Notes: generated by a model from the letters alone, not told the origin. A stretch of 64,000 nt of DNA from an uncultured Phycisphaerales bacterium (GCA_903929885.1 CAIYWI010000023.1:1-64000); one strand, 5' to 3'; shown: positions 25,832 through 34,711, counted from the first letter of the stretch. Program-made: numbers and translations.

Positions 25832-27388
25832 ATGGCACGTATCAACTCGAACATTCCCAGTCTGGTGGCGCAGGAAAAGCTGAACCGCTCGCAGCGTGAG
25901 ATGGGCGTCCGTCTCGAACGCCTCTCCAGCGGTCTCAAGATCAACCGAGGCAAGGACGACCCCGCGGGCCTCATCATCTCGGAGCGCATCCGCTCCAACA
26001 TCCGCGGCATCGAGAACGGCGTCAAGAACGCCGAACGCGCCTCGGCCATGCTCTCCACCACGGAAGCGGCCCTCAGCGAGGTCAACGACCTGCTGAACTC
26101 CATCCGCGGCCTGATGGTCGAGTCCGCCAACACCGGCGGCAACTCCAAGGCCGAACGCGACGCCAACCAGCTGCAGATCGACTCGGCCATCGAGTCCATC
26201 ACGCGTATCAGCAACACCGCGTCGTTCGGCTCGCTCAAGCTCCTCAACGGCTCGCTCGACTACACCCTCTCGGGCGTTCGCACCAGCGCGGTGAGCATCG
26301 CCCAGGTCGGCAACGCCACCTTCGTGGGATCCACCTCGCTGCAGGTCGAGGTCGACGTCACCGCCTCGGCCCAGGTCGGCGCCCTCTACTACAACGGCGT
26401 CAACTCCGCCGCGGGCGTCACCCTGTCGGCCATGACCATCGAGATCGCCGGCCCCGCCGGCGTGCAGGTGCTCACCATCGCCAGCGGTCAGCCCCTCGCC
26501 AAGCTCGTCGCGGCGGTCAACAGCGTCGCTCCCTTGACCGGCGTCAAGGCCGACCTCATCAACAACTCGCCCTCGTCGGGCATGGTCTTCAAGTCCGAGG
26601 ACTACGGCGCCAACGCCTTCGTCTCGGTGAAGCGACTCGGCGGCCCCGGCGCGGTGGGGGACTCCTTCCGCCTCTACGCCTCCGTCAACGACGCGGCTCC
26701 GCCCGTCGGAAGCCCCTTCCCATGGTCGAGTCTCATCAGCTCGGGCGCCATGGCCACCGCCGAACGCGACAACGGACGCGACGTGCAGGCCATCATCAAC
26801 GGCAACCTCGCCAGCGGCAACGGTCTCAAGCTCAAGGTCAACTCGCCGTCGCTGAGTCTCGACATCACCCTGACCGAGGCGGCCGCGACCAGGCCCAGCT
26901 CCGCCGCGAGCGTCTTCCACGTCACCGGCGGCGGCTCGCTCTTCCAGCTCGGCCCCGACGTCATCGCCGCCCAGCAGGTGGGCATGGGCATCCCGTCGGT
27001 CGCGGCCTCGCGACTGGGGGCCACCCTGGTCAACGGCTCGGTGCAGTACCTCAACGCCCTCAAGTCGGGTCAGGCCTACAGCATCGCCTCCAACGTGCGG
27101 TCGGGCGACTTCACCGCCGCCACCAACATTCTCACCGCGGCCATCGACCAGGTCACCGAACTCCGCGGACGACTGGGCGCCTTCGAGCTCAACGTGCTCG
27201 AAACCACCCAGCGATCGCTCAGCAGCCAGTTCGAGAACCTGACGGCCAGCGACTCGGCCATCCGCGACGCCGACTTCGCGTATGAAACCAGCCGCCTGAC
27301 CCGTGCGCAGATCCTCACCAGCGCGGGCACCTCGACGTTGCAGCTGGCCAACCAGCAGAGTCAGCAGGTGCTCCAGCTCCTGGGCTGA
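25832..27388 (+). CDS. fliC: Flagellin 1
   Basis: This is a 518-residue filament protein. The N-terminal D0/D1 region (INSNIPSLVAQEKLNRSQ..ERLSSGLKINRGKDDPAGLIISE) and the C-terminal D0/D1 region (LTRAQILTSAGTSTLQLANQQSQQVLQLLG) are both typical. The central part (about 150-400) is a variable surface-exposed domain, so length is similar to E. coli flagellin. A strong SD (GGAGG) lies 6 bases before ATG 25832, inside a candidate CsrA hairpin. A perfect terminator follows, so it is a separate transcript from flagellin 2. The two paralogs share the D0/D1 regions but differ strongly in the middle. Confidence 0.95.
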   Translation: MARINSNIPSLVAQEKLNRSQREMGVRLERLSSGLKINRGKDDPAGLIISERIRSNIRGIENGVKNAERASAMLSTTEAALSEVNDLLNSIRGLMVESANTGGNSKAERDANQLQIDSAIESITRISNTASFGSLKLLNGSLDYTLSGVRTSAVSIAQVGNATFVGSTSLQVEVDVTASAQVGALYYNGVNSAAGVTLSAMTIEIAGPAGVQVLTIASGQPLAKLVAAVNSVAPLTGVKADLINNSPSSGMVFKSEDYGANAFVSVKRLGGPGAVGDSFRLYASVNDAAPPVGSPFPWSSLISSGAMATAERDNGRDVQAIINGNLASGNGLKLKVNSPSLSLDITLTEAAATRPSSAASVFHVTGGGSLFQLGPDVIAAQQVGMGIPSVAASRLGATLVNGSVQYLNALKSGQAYSIASNVRSGDFTAATNILTAAIDQVTELRGRLGAFELNVLETTQRSLSSQFENLTASDSAIRDADFAYETSRLTRAQILTSAGTSTLQLANQQSQQVLQLLG

Positions 27389-27436
27389 TCCTGATCCCCT
27401 CCCTCGAGGGGCTCGCCATCCGATAACGCCCTCCAT

Positions 27437-27470
27437 GCGCCCGCGGCCTGTGCCGCGGGCGCGTTCTTTT
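27437..27470 (+). terminator. Intrinsic terminator after flagellin 1
   Basis: GCGCCCGCGGC-CTGT-GCCGCGGGCGC is a perfect 11-bp stem with a 4-base loop, followed by GTTCTTTT. It lies 48 bases after the flagellin 1 stop. Confidence 0.92.
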
Positions 27471-27788
27471 CCGCCGTCGGTGCCGCGCATGCGGGCTGGA
27501 TGGCATGCGCAGGGGGGGCGACGGAGGAAAATCTTCGTGAAAGACGCGATTTCGCTCGTCTCGACGCGCTTGCGATGAAGACGCACCCCGGGAGTTCCGA
27601 TTGTTCCGGCTGTAAGCCCCTTGCGTTCTACGACGCGAGGGGAGTGACGGACGGAACGGAATCCCAGTCCGTCACATGCCCCGGGCCGCGTCGGTTCGGG
27701 TGGTTGTAAGCAGCCGAAGGAGACGGGCGTCGTCCCGCATCCCCCGGCGGCTTGGGCATCGCAGTCTCTCAATGCACGGAGGATTTCC
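27471..27788 (+). promoter_or_regulatory. Promoter and leader region of flagellin 2
   Basis: About 318 bases lie between the flagellin 1 terminator and flagellin 2, with no believable gene. The terminator implies that flagellin 2 has its own promoter here. I tested for sigma-28 and sigma-54 type elements by eye and found no convincing match. The region holds a perfect 9-bp inverted repeat (listed separately) and a GGAGG SD at 27778-27782. The last 25 bases (CTCAAT..GGAGGATT..CATGG) resemble the flagellin 1 leader, but here the flanking stem is only 3 bp. Confidence 0.55.
27644..27675 (+). promoter_or_regulatory. Inverted repeat with two GGA triplets in the loop
   Basis: GTGACGGAC and GTCCGTCAC form a perfect 9-bp inverted repeat around a 14-base loop (GGAACGGAATCCCA). 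No T-run follows, so it is not a terminator. As RNA it presents GGAACGGA in a loop, compatible with CsrA binding. As DNA it could be an operator. It lies 113 bases upstream of flagellin 2. Confidence 0.5.
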
Positions 27789-29333
27789 ATGGGTCGGATT
27801 AACAGCAATGTTCAGTCGATGATCGCCCAACGGGTGCTCTCGCAGAACAACGCCACGCTCTCGACGTCGCTCGAGCGCCTCAGCACGGGTCTCAAGATCA
27901 ACCGCGGCAAGGACGATCCCGCCGGCCTCATCGCCAGCGAGAACCTCCGCTCCGAGGCCAAGGCGACCAACTCGGCCATCTCCAACGCCGATCGCGCCGA
28001 CCAGGTCGTGAACATCGCCGAGGGCGGCCTTCAGGAAATCAGCAGCATGCTCAGCGAGCTGCAGGGCCTGATCACCAACACCGCCAGCCGCGCCGGCCTC
28101 TCCAACGAGGAGAAGAGCGCGAACCAGCTGCAGGTCGACTCGATCCTTCAGACCATCGATCGCGTCTCGGCCTCCACCAACTTCCAGGGCATCAAGCTCC
28201 TCAACGGCAACTTCGACTTCAAGACCTCCGGCGTCCAGTCCGGAGTCGCCGACTACCGCGTCAACGCCGCCAAGTACACCGGCGCGGCCCTCGCCGTCGA
28301 CGTTCAGGTCACGGCCTCGGCCCAGCAGGGCGGCCTCTTCCTCTCCCTGGGCGGCACCAGCATCAACATCGGCACCGGCTCCTCCTTCGTCGTCGAGATC
28401 GCCGGCAGCCGCGGCTCCCGCGAGTTGACCTTCGCCTCGGGCACCACGCTCGAGAAGATGGTCTCCACCATCAACACCTTCACCGACGTCACCGGCGTCC
28501 AGGCCAGCCTCTCCGCCGGAGCCACCCGCATCGGCATCAACAGCAAGGACTTCGGCTCCTCCGAGTTCGTGAACGTCAAGGTCCTCGATTCCGCCGGCAT
28601 CAACTCCACCGCCAACGGCGACGCCGGCACGCCCGTCCGAGGGATCTACAGCCGAGCCTCCGGCGACTTCCTCGGCTCCGGTTCCATGCTGAGCTCCTTC
28701 GTCAACGCCAACAACGGCATCATCGACTACGGCCAGGATCTCCGTGGCACGATCAACGGCATCCCGACCACCTCTCGCGGAAAGACCATCCGCATCAACA
28801 CCGACTTCCTCGACATCGAGCTCACCCTCTCCACCGCCCAATCGCAGCAGCTCGGCAACGTGGGCGCCGGCGGGAACCCGGCCATGATGATCACCGGCGG
28901 CGGCGCCGACTTCCAGCTCGCCGGCAAGGTCGACATCGCGGGCAAGGTCTCCCTGGGCATCCGCGACGTCGCCGTCCGCAAGCTCGGCGACAGCTCGGTG
29001 GGCTTCCTCGACCGTCTCGCCAGCGGCAAGTCCAACAACGTCGCCAACGGCGATCTCAGCGGAGCCCAGAAGATCGTCGCCGAGGCGATCACCCAGGTCT
29101 CCGCCCTCCGAGGACGCCTCGGTGCCTTCCAGAAGAACACCATCGGCGCCACCGTCCGCAGCCTCAACGTCAGCGTCGAGAACACCTCGGCCGCCCAGAG
29201 CGTGATCCGCGACTCCGACTTCGCGAGCGAGACCGCGGCACTCACCCGCTCGCAGATCCTGGTGTCCGCCTCGACCAACATCCTCTCGCTGGCCAACCAG
29301 GCCCCCAACTCCGCCCTTCAGCTCCTGGGCTGA
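27789..29333 (+). CDS. Flagellin 2
   Basis: This is a 514-residue flagellin paralog of the preceding gene. N-terminal D0/D1 (INSNVQSMIAQRVLSQNN..ERLSTGLKINRGKDDPAGLIASE) and C-terminal D0/D1 (LTRSQILVSASTNILSLANQAPNSALQLLG) are intact. The middle domain differs from flagellin 1. A strong SD (GGAGG) lies 6 bases before ATG 27789. It has its own terminator, so the two flagellins are separate units and could be expressed at different ratios, or used in different parts of the filament. Confidence 0.95.
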   Translation: MGRINSNVQSMIAQRVLSQNNATLSTSLERLSTGLKINRGKDDPAGLIASENLRSEAKATNSAISNADRADQVVNIAEGGLQEISSMLSELQGLITNTASRAGLSNEEKSANQLQVDSILQTIDRVSASTNFQGIKLLNGNFDFKTSGVQSGVADYRVNAAKYTGAALAVDVQVTASAQQGGLFLSLGGTSINIGTGSSFVVEIAGSRGSRELTFASGTTLEKMVSTINTFTDVTGVQASLSAGATRIGINSKDFGSSEFVNVKVLDSAGINSTANGDAGTPVRGIYSRASGDFLGSGSMLSSFVNANNGIIDYGQDLRGTINGIPTTSRGKTIRINTDFLDIELTLSTAQSQQLGNVGAGGNPAMMITGGGADFQLAGKVDIAGKVSLGIRDVAVRKLGDSSVGFLDRLASGKSNNVANGDLSGAQKIVAEAITQVSALRGRLGAFQKNTIGATVRSLNVSVENTSAAQSVIRDSDFASETAALTRSQILVSASTNILSLANQAPNSALQLLG

Positions 29334-29361
29334 TCCAGCCCCCCTGATCCCGACACCACCC

Positions 29362-29395
29362 ACGCCCTTCCTCCGCAAGGAGGGGGGCGTTTTTC
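29362..29395 (+). terminator. Intrinsic terminator after flagellin 2
   Basis: ACGCCCTTCCTCC-GCAA-GGAGGGGGGCGT pairs through most of its length (two T-G contacts) with a GCAA loop and is followed by TTTTT-CATTT. It ends the flagellar cluster and separates it from the secretion operon. Confidence 0.9.
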
Positions 29396-29478
29396 ATTTG
29401 GGGCGCCGACGATCCGCCGCTCGAGGCCCCCAGGCCCTCAGCGGATAAACTCCGGCTCCCTCCACCCCATTCCTTCAC

Positions 29479-30672
29479 GTGGCCACCTTCCGATACACCG
29501 CCATCTCCGCCTCCGGCGAACGCATCGAGGGCACCCTCGTCGGGGACTCCGAGCAGGCGGTCCTTGCCGAACTCGATTCGCGACAACTCACCCCCGTCTC
29601 GGTCGCTCCCGCCGCGGGGGGCTCCGACGCCTCCTCGGGACGGCTGCCCGCCCGCCAACTCGGCGAGTCGTACGGCCAACTCGCCGACCTGCTTCGTGCA
29701 GGCGTCCCCCTGCTGCGGGGCCTCAAGCTGCTCGGGGGTCGTCGCAGCCGCCCCCGCGTCAGCCGCGTCTTCGCCTCGCTCGCCCAGGAAGTGGAGAAGG
29801 GCTCCGATCTGGCCGCCGCCATGGAGCGGCGCAGCGACTCGTTCCCGACCCTGCACATCGCCATGGTCAGGGCGGGCGAACGGGGCGGCTTCCTCGAGTC
29901 GGTCCTCGCCCAACTCGGCGGCTTGGTCATCAAGCAAGCCGAACTGACCGGCAAGATCCTGGGCAACATGATCTATCCGGCGGTGCTGATCGTCTTCGGG
30001 CTGGGCATCGCCGCCGTGATCTTCGGGATCTTCGTTCCCCAGTTCCGCCCCATGTTCGCCCGAATCGAGGGGGGCCTCCCCCTCGTGACCTCGGTCGTCT
30101 TCGTCGTCAGCGACGCCATCACCACCTACGGGGTGGTGTCGCTCGCCGTGCTTGGAGTCGTCGGAGCGGGCATCGTCGCGGCCATGCGACGCCCCGACGT
30201 CAAGGCCCGCATCGATCAGGCGCGACTCCGCCTCCCCGTGCTGGGGCCCATCCAACGGGGCATCGCCACCGCCCGACTCTGCCGTCTGCTCGGGTCCATG
30301 CTCGCCAACGGCGTGCCGATGCTGGCCGCGCTCCGCATCTCGCGAGACGCCGTCGGCAACCCCGTGATGCAGCGGGCCATCGACGCGGCGGCCGAGGCGG
30401 TCCAATCGGGCGCGGCGCTCGCCCCGCCCCTCGAGGCCTCGGGCCTCTTCGACGACGACATCGTCGAGATGATCCGGGTGGGCGAGTCCGCCAACAACCT
30501 CAGCGAAGTGCTGCTCACGATCGCCGACACCATCGAGGCGCGTCTCGATCGACTCCTCAATGTCGCGATCCGCCTCATCGAACCGCTGCTGCTCGTGCTC
30601 ATCGCCGGTCTGGTCGGCCTCGTCGCCGCCGGCCTGCTCCTGCCCCTGACCAAGCTCAGTCAAGCCGTCTGA
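29479..30672 (+). CDS. gspF: Type II secretion / type IV pilus inner-membrane protein GspF (PilC family)
   Basis: This 397-residue polytopic membrane protein is the platform component of T2SS/T4P machines. It begins at GTG 29479 with the family start (ATFRYTAISASGERIEGTL). Two repeated GspF domains are visible, each with the '...LADLLRAGVPLLRGL' type helix (about 65-85) and 'LLGSMLANGVPMLAALRIS' (about 273-291). Membrane helices lie at about 160-195, 210-230 and at the C-terminus (LLVLIAGLVGLVAAGLLL). It opens the secretion operon. No GspE ATPase gene lies beside it, unlike most such operons. Confidence 0.93.
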   Translation: MATFRYTAISASGERIEGTLVGDSEQAVLAELDSRQLTPVSVAPAAGGSDASSGRLPARQLGESYGQLADLLRAGVPLLRGLKLLGGRRSRPRVSRVFASLAQEVEKGSDLAAAMERRSDSFPTLHIAMVRAGERGGFLESVLAQLGGLVIKQAELTGKILGNMIYPAVLIVFGLGIAAVIFGIFVPQFRPMFARIEGGLPLVTSVVFVVSDAITTYGVVSLAVLGVVGAGIVAAMRRPDVKARIDQARLRLPVLGPIQRGIATARLCRLLGSMLANGVPMLAALRISRDAVGNPVMQRAIDAAAEAVQSGAALAPPLEASGLFDDDIVEMIRVGESANNLSEVLLTIADTIEARLDRLLNVAIRLIEPLLLVLIAGLVGLVAAGLLLPLTKLSQAV

Positions 30673-30772
30673 GCTCCCGCCGAATTCCGTCTGCTCCCCC
30701 TCGGTCGCTCACTACCATGGGGTGTCCGGCGAGGCGGGTGTGCCCGCCGGTGTCGTTCCACGGAGAAGCCCC

Positions 30773-31297
30773 ATGCCCATGTCCGCAGCCAATCCCGCCC
30801 GTCGAATCCTCCGCCGCCGCGTCGGCTTCACGCTCATCGAGGTGATGATCGTCATCCTCATCGTCCTCGCGCTGGGAGGACTGGTCGCGTACAACCTCAT
30901 GGGCACCAAGGAGGACGCCGAGAACAAGCTCTGCAAGATCGACATGAACACGCTCGAGCAGGCGCTCAAGCAGTTCCGCTTCGATCACGGTCGCTACCCC
31001 ACCGACGAGGAGGGCCTCGAAGTCCTGTGGAACAAGGAGAAGATGCAGGACGAGGAGGAGGCCAAGAAGTGGCGCAAGCTGCTCGAGCAGCCCATGCCCA
31101 ACGACCGATTCGGCAACCCCTGGGGGTACCGTCAGGCCAGCGAGAACGGCGAGGAGGACAAGTACGACCTCTGGTCGCCGGGCCGCGACAAGCAGGAAGG
31201 CACCGCCGACGACGTCAACTCCTGGAAGGCCGACGAGGCCTCGGGCGCTTCGGGGACTTCCGGTTCCGGCGCGGGATCGACCACGGGCGGCAACTGA
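30773..31297 (+). CDS. gspG: Major pseudopilin GspG
   Basis: This 174-residue protein starts at ATG 30773 with GGAGAAG as SD; the track's first 17 residues are not used. The prepilin motif RRRVGFTLIEVMIVILIVLAL has Gly at -1, Phe at +1 and Glu at +5. The GspG family core follows (CKIDMNTLEQALKQFRFDHGRYPTDEEGLEVL) with the C-terminal 'DLWSPGRDKQEGTADDV' calcium-type loop seen in GspG (..YDLxSxGxDGxxGG). A Ser/Gly tail follows. It would form the body of the pseudopilus after cleavage by a prepilin peptidase not in this window. Confidence 0.94.
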   Translation: MPMSAANPARRILRRRVGFTLIEVMIVILIVLALGGLVAYNLMGTKEDAENKLCKIDMNTLEQALKQFRFDHGRYPTDEEGLEVLWNKEKMQDEEEAKKWRKLLEQPMPNDRFGNPWGYRQASENGEEDKYDLWSPGRDKQEGTADDVNSWKADEASGASGTSGSGAGSTTGGN

Positions 31298-31348
31298 CGC
31301 CCGTTCGGGTTCGCCGCCGCTCAGGCCCGATCGCGTGGACGCTCCGTC

Positions 31349-32125
31349 ATGAAGTCAGGGCACGCCGCGATCCCGCACGCTCCACCCCGCGTCACCGCCG
31401 CGAGGGGATTCTCGTTGCTCGAGGTGGCCGTGGTGATCCTGCTGGTGCTCGCGATGGCCGCCATCACCCTTCCGGTGGCCGCAAGCTGGTTCTCCGACGC
31501 CGCCGATGAGCGGATGCTCGATTCGATCGTCTTGGCCATCCGCGATGAGCAGCGCGAGGCCATGCTCACTCGCACGCCTCGCGCACTCTGGATCGACGCC
31601 GACGCCGACGCCGACGCTGGGGCTGGGGCCGGGGCCGGGGCCGGGGTGGATCCTTCCCCGTCCGAGTCCGCATCGCCGCCCAGAGGCCGATCCGACGCCG
31701 CGGCTCGGTGGTCGCTCGGCGGCGAGACGCTCGGTTCGCGGGGACCCGCAGAGGGTGCATCCTCCGCGGGCGAGGTGGCGATTCGGCCTCGCCGCGCCGC
31801 CATCGACCTTCCCCGCGGGTGGTCGCTTGCGATCGATTCCGCCGCTCCCCCTTCCTCTGCGGAGACGCCGGTCGAGGCCGCCGCGCTCGATGTCGCCGCC
31901 GGATCGCGGGATGACGACCAGTCGCGGTTCGCGGTCTTCTGGCCCGGCGGCCAAGTCGATGTGCTCGGCATTCTGCAGGTGCGAAATGGCCGAGGCGCGA
32001 TGTGGTCCGTCGAGATCGATCCATGGACGGGCGTCCCCGCGTGGCGAGTTCGGACGTCGCAGGCGGACAGGGCGACGGCCGTCGGCCGACCATCCTCCCC
32101 TTCGCCCACGGAAGCATGGCCATGA
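31349..32125 (+). CDS. gspH: Minor pseudopilin GspH-like
   Basis: This 258-residue protein has a prepilin motif (ARGFSLLEVAVVILLVLAMAA, Glu at +5) near residue 20, then a globular domain whose start (ADERMLDSIVLAIRDEQREAMLTR) fits GspH. Residues 83-100 are encoded by a simple hexanucleotide repeat giving DADADADAGAGAGAGAGV, an unusual low-complexity insert in a pseudopilin. The stop overlaps the next start (ATGA). Confidence 0.8.
   Translation: MKSGHAAIPHAPPRVTAARGFSLLEVAVVILLVLAMAAITLPVAASWFSDAADERMLDSIVLAIRDEQREAMLTRTPRALWIDADADADAGAGAGAGAGVDPSPSESASPPRGRSDAAARWSLGGETLGSRGPAEGASSAGEVAIRPRRAAIDLPRGWSLAIDSAAPPSSAETPVEAAALDVAAGSRDDDQSRFAVFWPGGQVDVLGILQVRNGRGAMWSVEIDPWTGVPAWRVRTSQADRATAVGRPSSPSPTEAWP
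31595..31648 (+). repeat. In-frame hexanucleotide microsatellite inside gspH
   Basis: There are three GACGCC units and a GACGCT, then GGGGCT, three GGGGCC and GGGGTG: nine 6-base units in all. Each unit encodes Asp-Ala or Gly-Ala (the last Gly-Val). Length change by slippage would keep the reading frame, so it could vary the protein linker without killing the gene. Confidence 0.85.
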
Positions 32126-32598
32126 TGGCACGATGCCGCTCGATCAGGCGCTCGGCCGCCCTCTCGCCGCGTCGCCCCGGAGCGATGCTGCTCGAGTGCC
32201 TGTTGGCGCTCGCGCTGCTCGTCGCTGCGGGCGTCACCGTGCTGGCCTGTCTCGATCGGGCGGCCGATTCGGTCGCGCGACGCACGCAGGAGGTGGTCGC
32301 GTCGCAGGTGGCCGCCGCCGCGATGGCGCTCATCGATTCGGGCGCGATGACGCCCGAGACGGTGCAGGGGCCCGCCTCTCGGTTGCGCGACGGCGTGTCG
32401 GTGGCCGGGAACTGGAACATCGCCGTCGACACCGAACCCTCCGAGTTCGGATCCCTCGTGCTCGTGACCATCCGCGTGTTCGACGCCGGCCGTTCGGCGG
32501 GTGGCGATCAGCAGGCGCTCGCGCAGGCGAGGAAGCTGGTCGACCTTGGCGCGGTGCGTGATCGCGTCGTCGCTCCGACGCAGGAGGCGGCGAGATGA
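32122..32598 (+). CDS. gspI: Minor pseudopilin GspI-like
   Basis: This protein has about 158 residues. I prefer ATG 32122 (ATGA overlap with the gspH stop, GGAAG 7 bases upstream) over the track start at 32002. The class III signal PGAMLLECLLALALLVAAGV has Gly at -1 and Glu at +5. The mature part is short, as in GspI, which forms the tip complex with J and K. It overlaps gspJ by 4 bases. Confidence 0.8.
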   Translation: MMARCRSIRRSAALSPRRPGAMLLECLLALALLVAAGVTVLACLDRAADSVARRTQEVVASQVAAAAMALIDSGAMTPETVQGPASRLRDGVSVAGNWNIAVDTEPSEFGSLVLVTIRVFDAGRSAGGDQQALAQARKLVDLGAVRDRVVAPTQEAAR

Positions 32599-33254
32599 AG
32601 GTCCGTCGGTTCCATCGCGCCTTCACGCTCCTCGAGGTGCTGGTGGCTCTCATGCTCATCGCCGCCATCGCCGCGGGCGGCTTTGCGCTCTTCCGCGGCG
32701 CGATGTCCACCAAGGAGCGGCTGCACGCCGACTCGCGTCGCGCCCTCGAGGTCGCCACGCTCGAGAGCATGCTTCGTCAGGCGGTGCTCGCCAGCGAGGC
32801 GGGATCGGACGCCGGCGACTTCGCCGTCTCCTCTCGCTCGGTGTCGATTCCCTGTCGCGTGATGCGGGTCTCCTCCCGAGCCGAGCGGCCGGGGGCCTTC
32901 GCGAGACGGTTTTCCCTCTTCTTCGACGAGCAGCAGTCCGCCCTCCTCGCGGCATGGGATGATGAACCTGCCGTCCCGATTCTCCACGGTCTTGCCGACG
33001 TCTCGTTCCGCGCCTTCGACGGACGGACATGGCTCGAGGACTTCAGCGCGTCGCGCGACCGCGGCCTTCCGCTCGCCGTCGAACTCTCGCTTCGCTGGCG
33101 GCGGCCGGGCGATCCGATGTCGGCGGCCACCGCCGCATCCGATCCATCGGTCGATCCGGTCGACGCTCCCGAGGGCCCGGTCGACGCCATCATCGCCGTG
33201 GCTGTTCCCGATGCCGCGCCCGAGACCGGCGATTCCGGGGAGTCGAGGCCGTGA
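32595..33254 (+). CDS. gspJ: Minor pseudopilin GspJ-like
   Basis: This 219-residue protein begins MKVRRFHRAFTLLEVLVALMLIAAI. The prepilin helix is clear, with Glu at +5, but the residue before the Phe is Ala instead of the usual Gly. The GspJ-type pattern continues with FRGAMSTKERL and a beta-rich domain containing a LSLRWRRPGD stretch. It starts at ATGA 32595 overlapping gspI and ends in GTGA overlapping gspK, so I-J-K are translationally coupled. Confidence 0.8.
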   Translation: MKVRRFHRAFTLLEVLVALMLIAAIAAGGFALFRGAMSTKERLHADSRRALEVATLESMLRQAVLASEAGSDAGDFAVSSRSVSIPCRVMRVSSRAERPGAFARRFSLFFDEQQSALLAAWDDEPAVPILHGLADVSFRAFDGRTWLEDFSASRDRGLPLAVELSLRWRRPGDPMSAATAASDPSVDPVDAPEGPVDAIIAVAVPDAAPETGDSGESRP

Positions 33255-34711
33255 TTCGTCGACGAGGATCCATCCTGCTGGCGGTCAGCCTGCTGGTCGT
33301 GATCGCTGCGCTCGTCGCCGCGGGCGTGCTCTGGAGCGTCGAAGCCGACGGCGCTGCCGAACGGATGCGTCGACGCGACGACGAACTTCGATCGCTCGCG
33401 CTCGACGGGGTTCGCATCGCCATCGTCTCGCTCGAGTCCCAGCGAGACGCGGTGCTTGCGGGCGCCGACTTTCAGCCGCCGGCTCAGGCCGTGGTCTACG
33501 AGGACGAGGACACTGGTCGCCGCGCCGTCGTTCGCTTCGAACCCTCGGCCGGCGAGGTCGACGCTCCCGAGCGTCGCGCCGTGGCGATGGCCGCCCTGTG
33601 CCCGCTCAATGACAGCGACGCGGCCGCGCTCGTGACCCTCGGATTCGACGAGGCTGTCGCGAGCGACATCATCGCCCGGCGGCCTTCCGGTGGCTATGCG
33701 CTGCCGGAAGACGCCCCGACCTCGACCGCACCGACGCAGGCCGCCTCGGGCTCCGACGCCGATGCCTCCGTCACTGTCGAGGCATCGCCCGTCGACCTGC
33801 TCACGACCACCTCGTGGGATTGCGACCGACCCGCCGCGTCGTCTCTTCCGCCTCGTCAGGGGTCGCGGCCTCGACGTCTCGTGCTCGGGGCGGGATTGCA
33901 GGACCAGGACCTCGCCTGGCTGGACGAGTCGCTGGATCCGCAGCTTGGCCAGATGGTCGCGCCGCTTGTCAGGGACTCGGCATGGAAGGGCCGCACGCTG
34001 GGCGACGCTGCCGCCGCGTTGACGGGCGCCGGGCTGACCCCTCGAGAGCTCGGACGAGCTCTCGACCTGCTCGCCGCCACCGATGAGGCCTTTCCCAAGG
34101 GTCGTATCGACGTCGGTCGCGCGCCCGTTCGCGTGCTCATGACGCTGCCGGGCGTTGACGAGGCCGTCGCGCAGCGGTTCGTCGCCGCTCGCGGTTCGCT
34201 CGACGACCAGGCCCGCGCCGGAATCGCGTGGCCGCTTGAACAGGACGTGCTCGACGCCGCCCGCTTCAACGCCATCGTCGATCGAATCACGGGTCGGTCG
34301 CTCCAATGGCGGCTGCGGATCAGGGCCGAGTTCGAATCCGCGGGCGGATCGCGGGCCGCGCCCGGGCCCGACGCCCAAGCCGTGCAGGATCGTCGTCCCT
34401 CCGTCACGCTCGATGTCATCCTCGATGCCGCAGGCGAGTCCGTTCGCATCGTCGCGATGCACGAGACCACATGGGCCGGGGCGGCCCGGGTCGCGTGGAG
34501 CGGCCTCCCGGGCGGGCGGGCGGCGAGCGAGCCGGATCGCGACCCGATCCAAACTTCACCCGAAATCGATGCCCAGGGGGGTCCGCCGCCCTCCCAACCC
34601 TTTATAATCAAGGAAGAGCCCGAGTCGGCCCAAGCGGATCGTCCCGCGGCTTCTTCTCCCGAGCGAAACCGCGCGACCGGGGGACGTACTGGGCGGTGGC
34701 GGCCACGGTGA
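33251..34711 (+). CDS. gspK: Pseudopilus tip protein GspK-like
   Basis: This protein has about 486 residues. The track starts at 33029, but GTG 33251 gives the GTGA overlap and the expected N-terminus RRRGSILLAVSLLVVIAALVA. GspK is the one pseudopilin that normally lacks Glu at +5, and this protein lacks it. Large alpha domains follow, including two SAM/helix-hairpin-like segments (LVTLGFDEAVASDIIARRP and VLMTLPGVDEAVAQRFVAARG) that match GspK. The C-terminal 40 residues (after GGPPPSQPF) are Lys/Glu/Arg-rich and differ in composition. Confidence 0.82.
   Translation: MIRRRGSILLAVSLLVVIAALVAAGVLWSVEADGAAERMRRRDDELRSLALDGVRIAIVSLESQRDAVLAGADFQPPAQAVVYEDEDTGRRAVVRFEPSAGEVDAPERRAVAMAALCPLNDSDAAALVTLGFDEAVASDIIARRPSGGYALPEDAPTSTAPTQAASGSDADASVTVEASPVDLLTTTSWDCDRPAASSLPPRQGSRPRRLVLGAGLQDQDLAWLDESLDPQLGQMVAPLVRDSAWKGRTLGDAAAALTGAGLTPRELGRALDLLAATDEAFPKGRIDVGRAPVRVLMTLPGVDEAVAQRFVAARGSLDDQARAGIAWPLEQDVLDAARFNAIVDRITGRSLQWRLRIRAEFESAGGSRAAPGPDAQAVQDRRPSVTLDVILDAAGESVRIVAMHETTWAGAARVAWSGLPGGRAASEPDRDPIQTSPEIDAQGGPPPSQPFIIKEEPESAQADRPAASSPERNRATGGRTGRWRPR
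34603..34608 (+). promoter_or_regulatory. Possible -10 box (TATAAT) inside the gspK 3' end
   Basis: A perfect TATAAT sits in a short AT-rich island (CCCTTTATAATCAAGGAAG) within otherwise very GC-rich DNA, about 210 bases before the PilM/GspL-like gene. No -35 match is seen 17 bases upstream. It could be an internal promoter for the assembly and secretin genes, or chance coding sequence (Phe-Ile-Ile-Lys). Confidence 0.25.

Noticed and set aside
27478-27492. GG-N10-GC element as a sigma-54 promoter for flagellin 2
   Set aside because: Only the GG/GC spacing fits. Flanking bases do not match TGGCAC..TTGC, and such hits are frequent in GC-rich DNA.
27790-29330. Flagellin 2 as a broken duplicate of flagellin 1
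   Set aside because: Full length, intact terminal domains, own SD and own terminator indicate a working gene.
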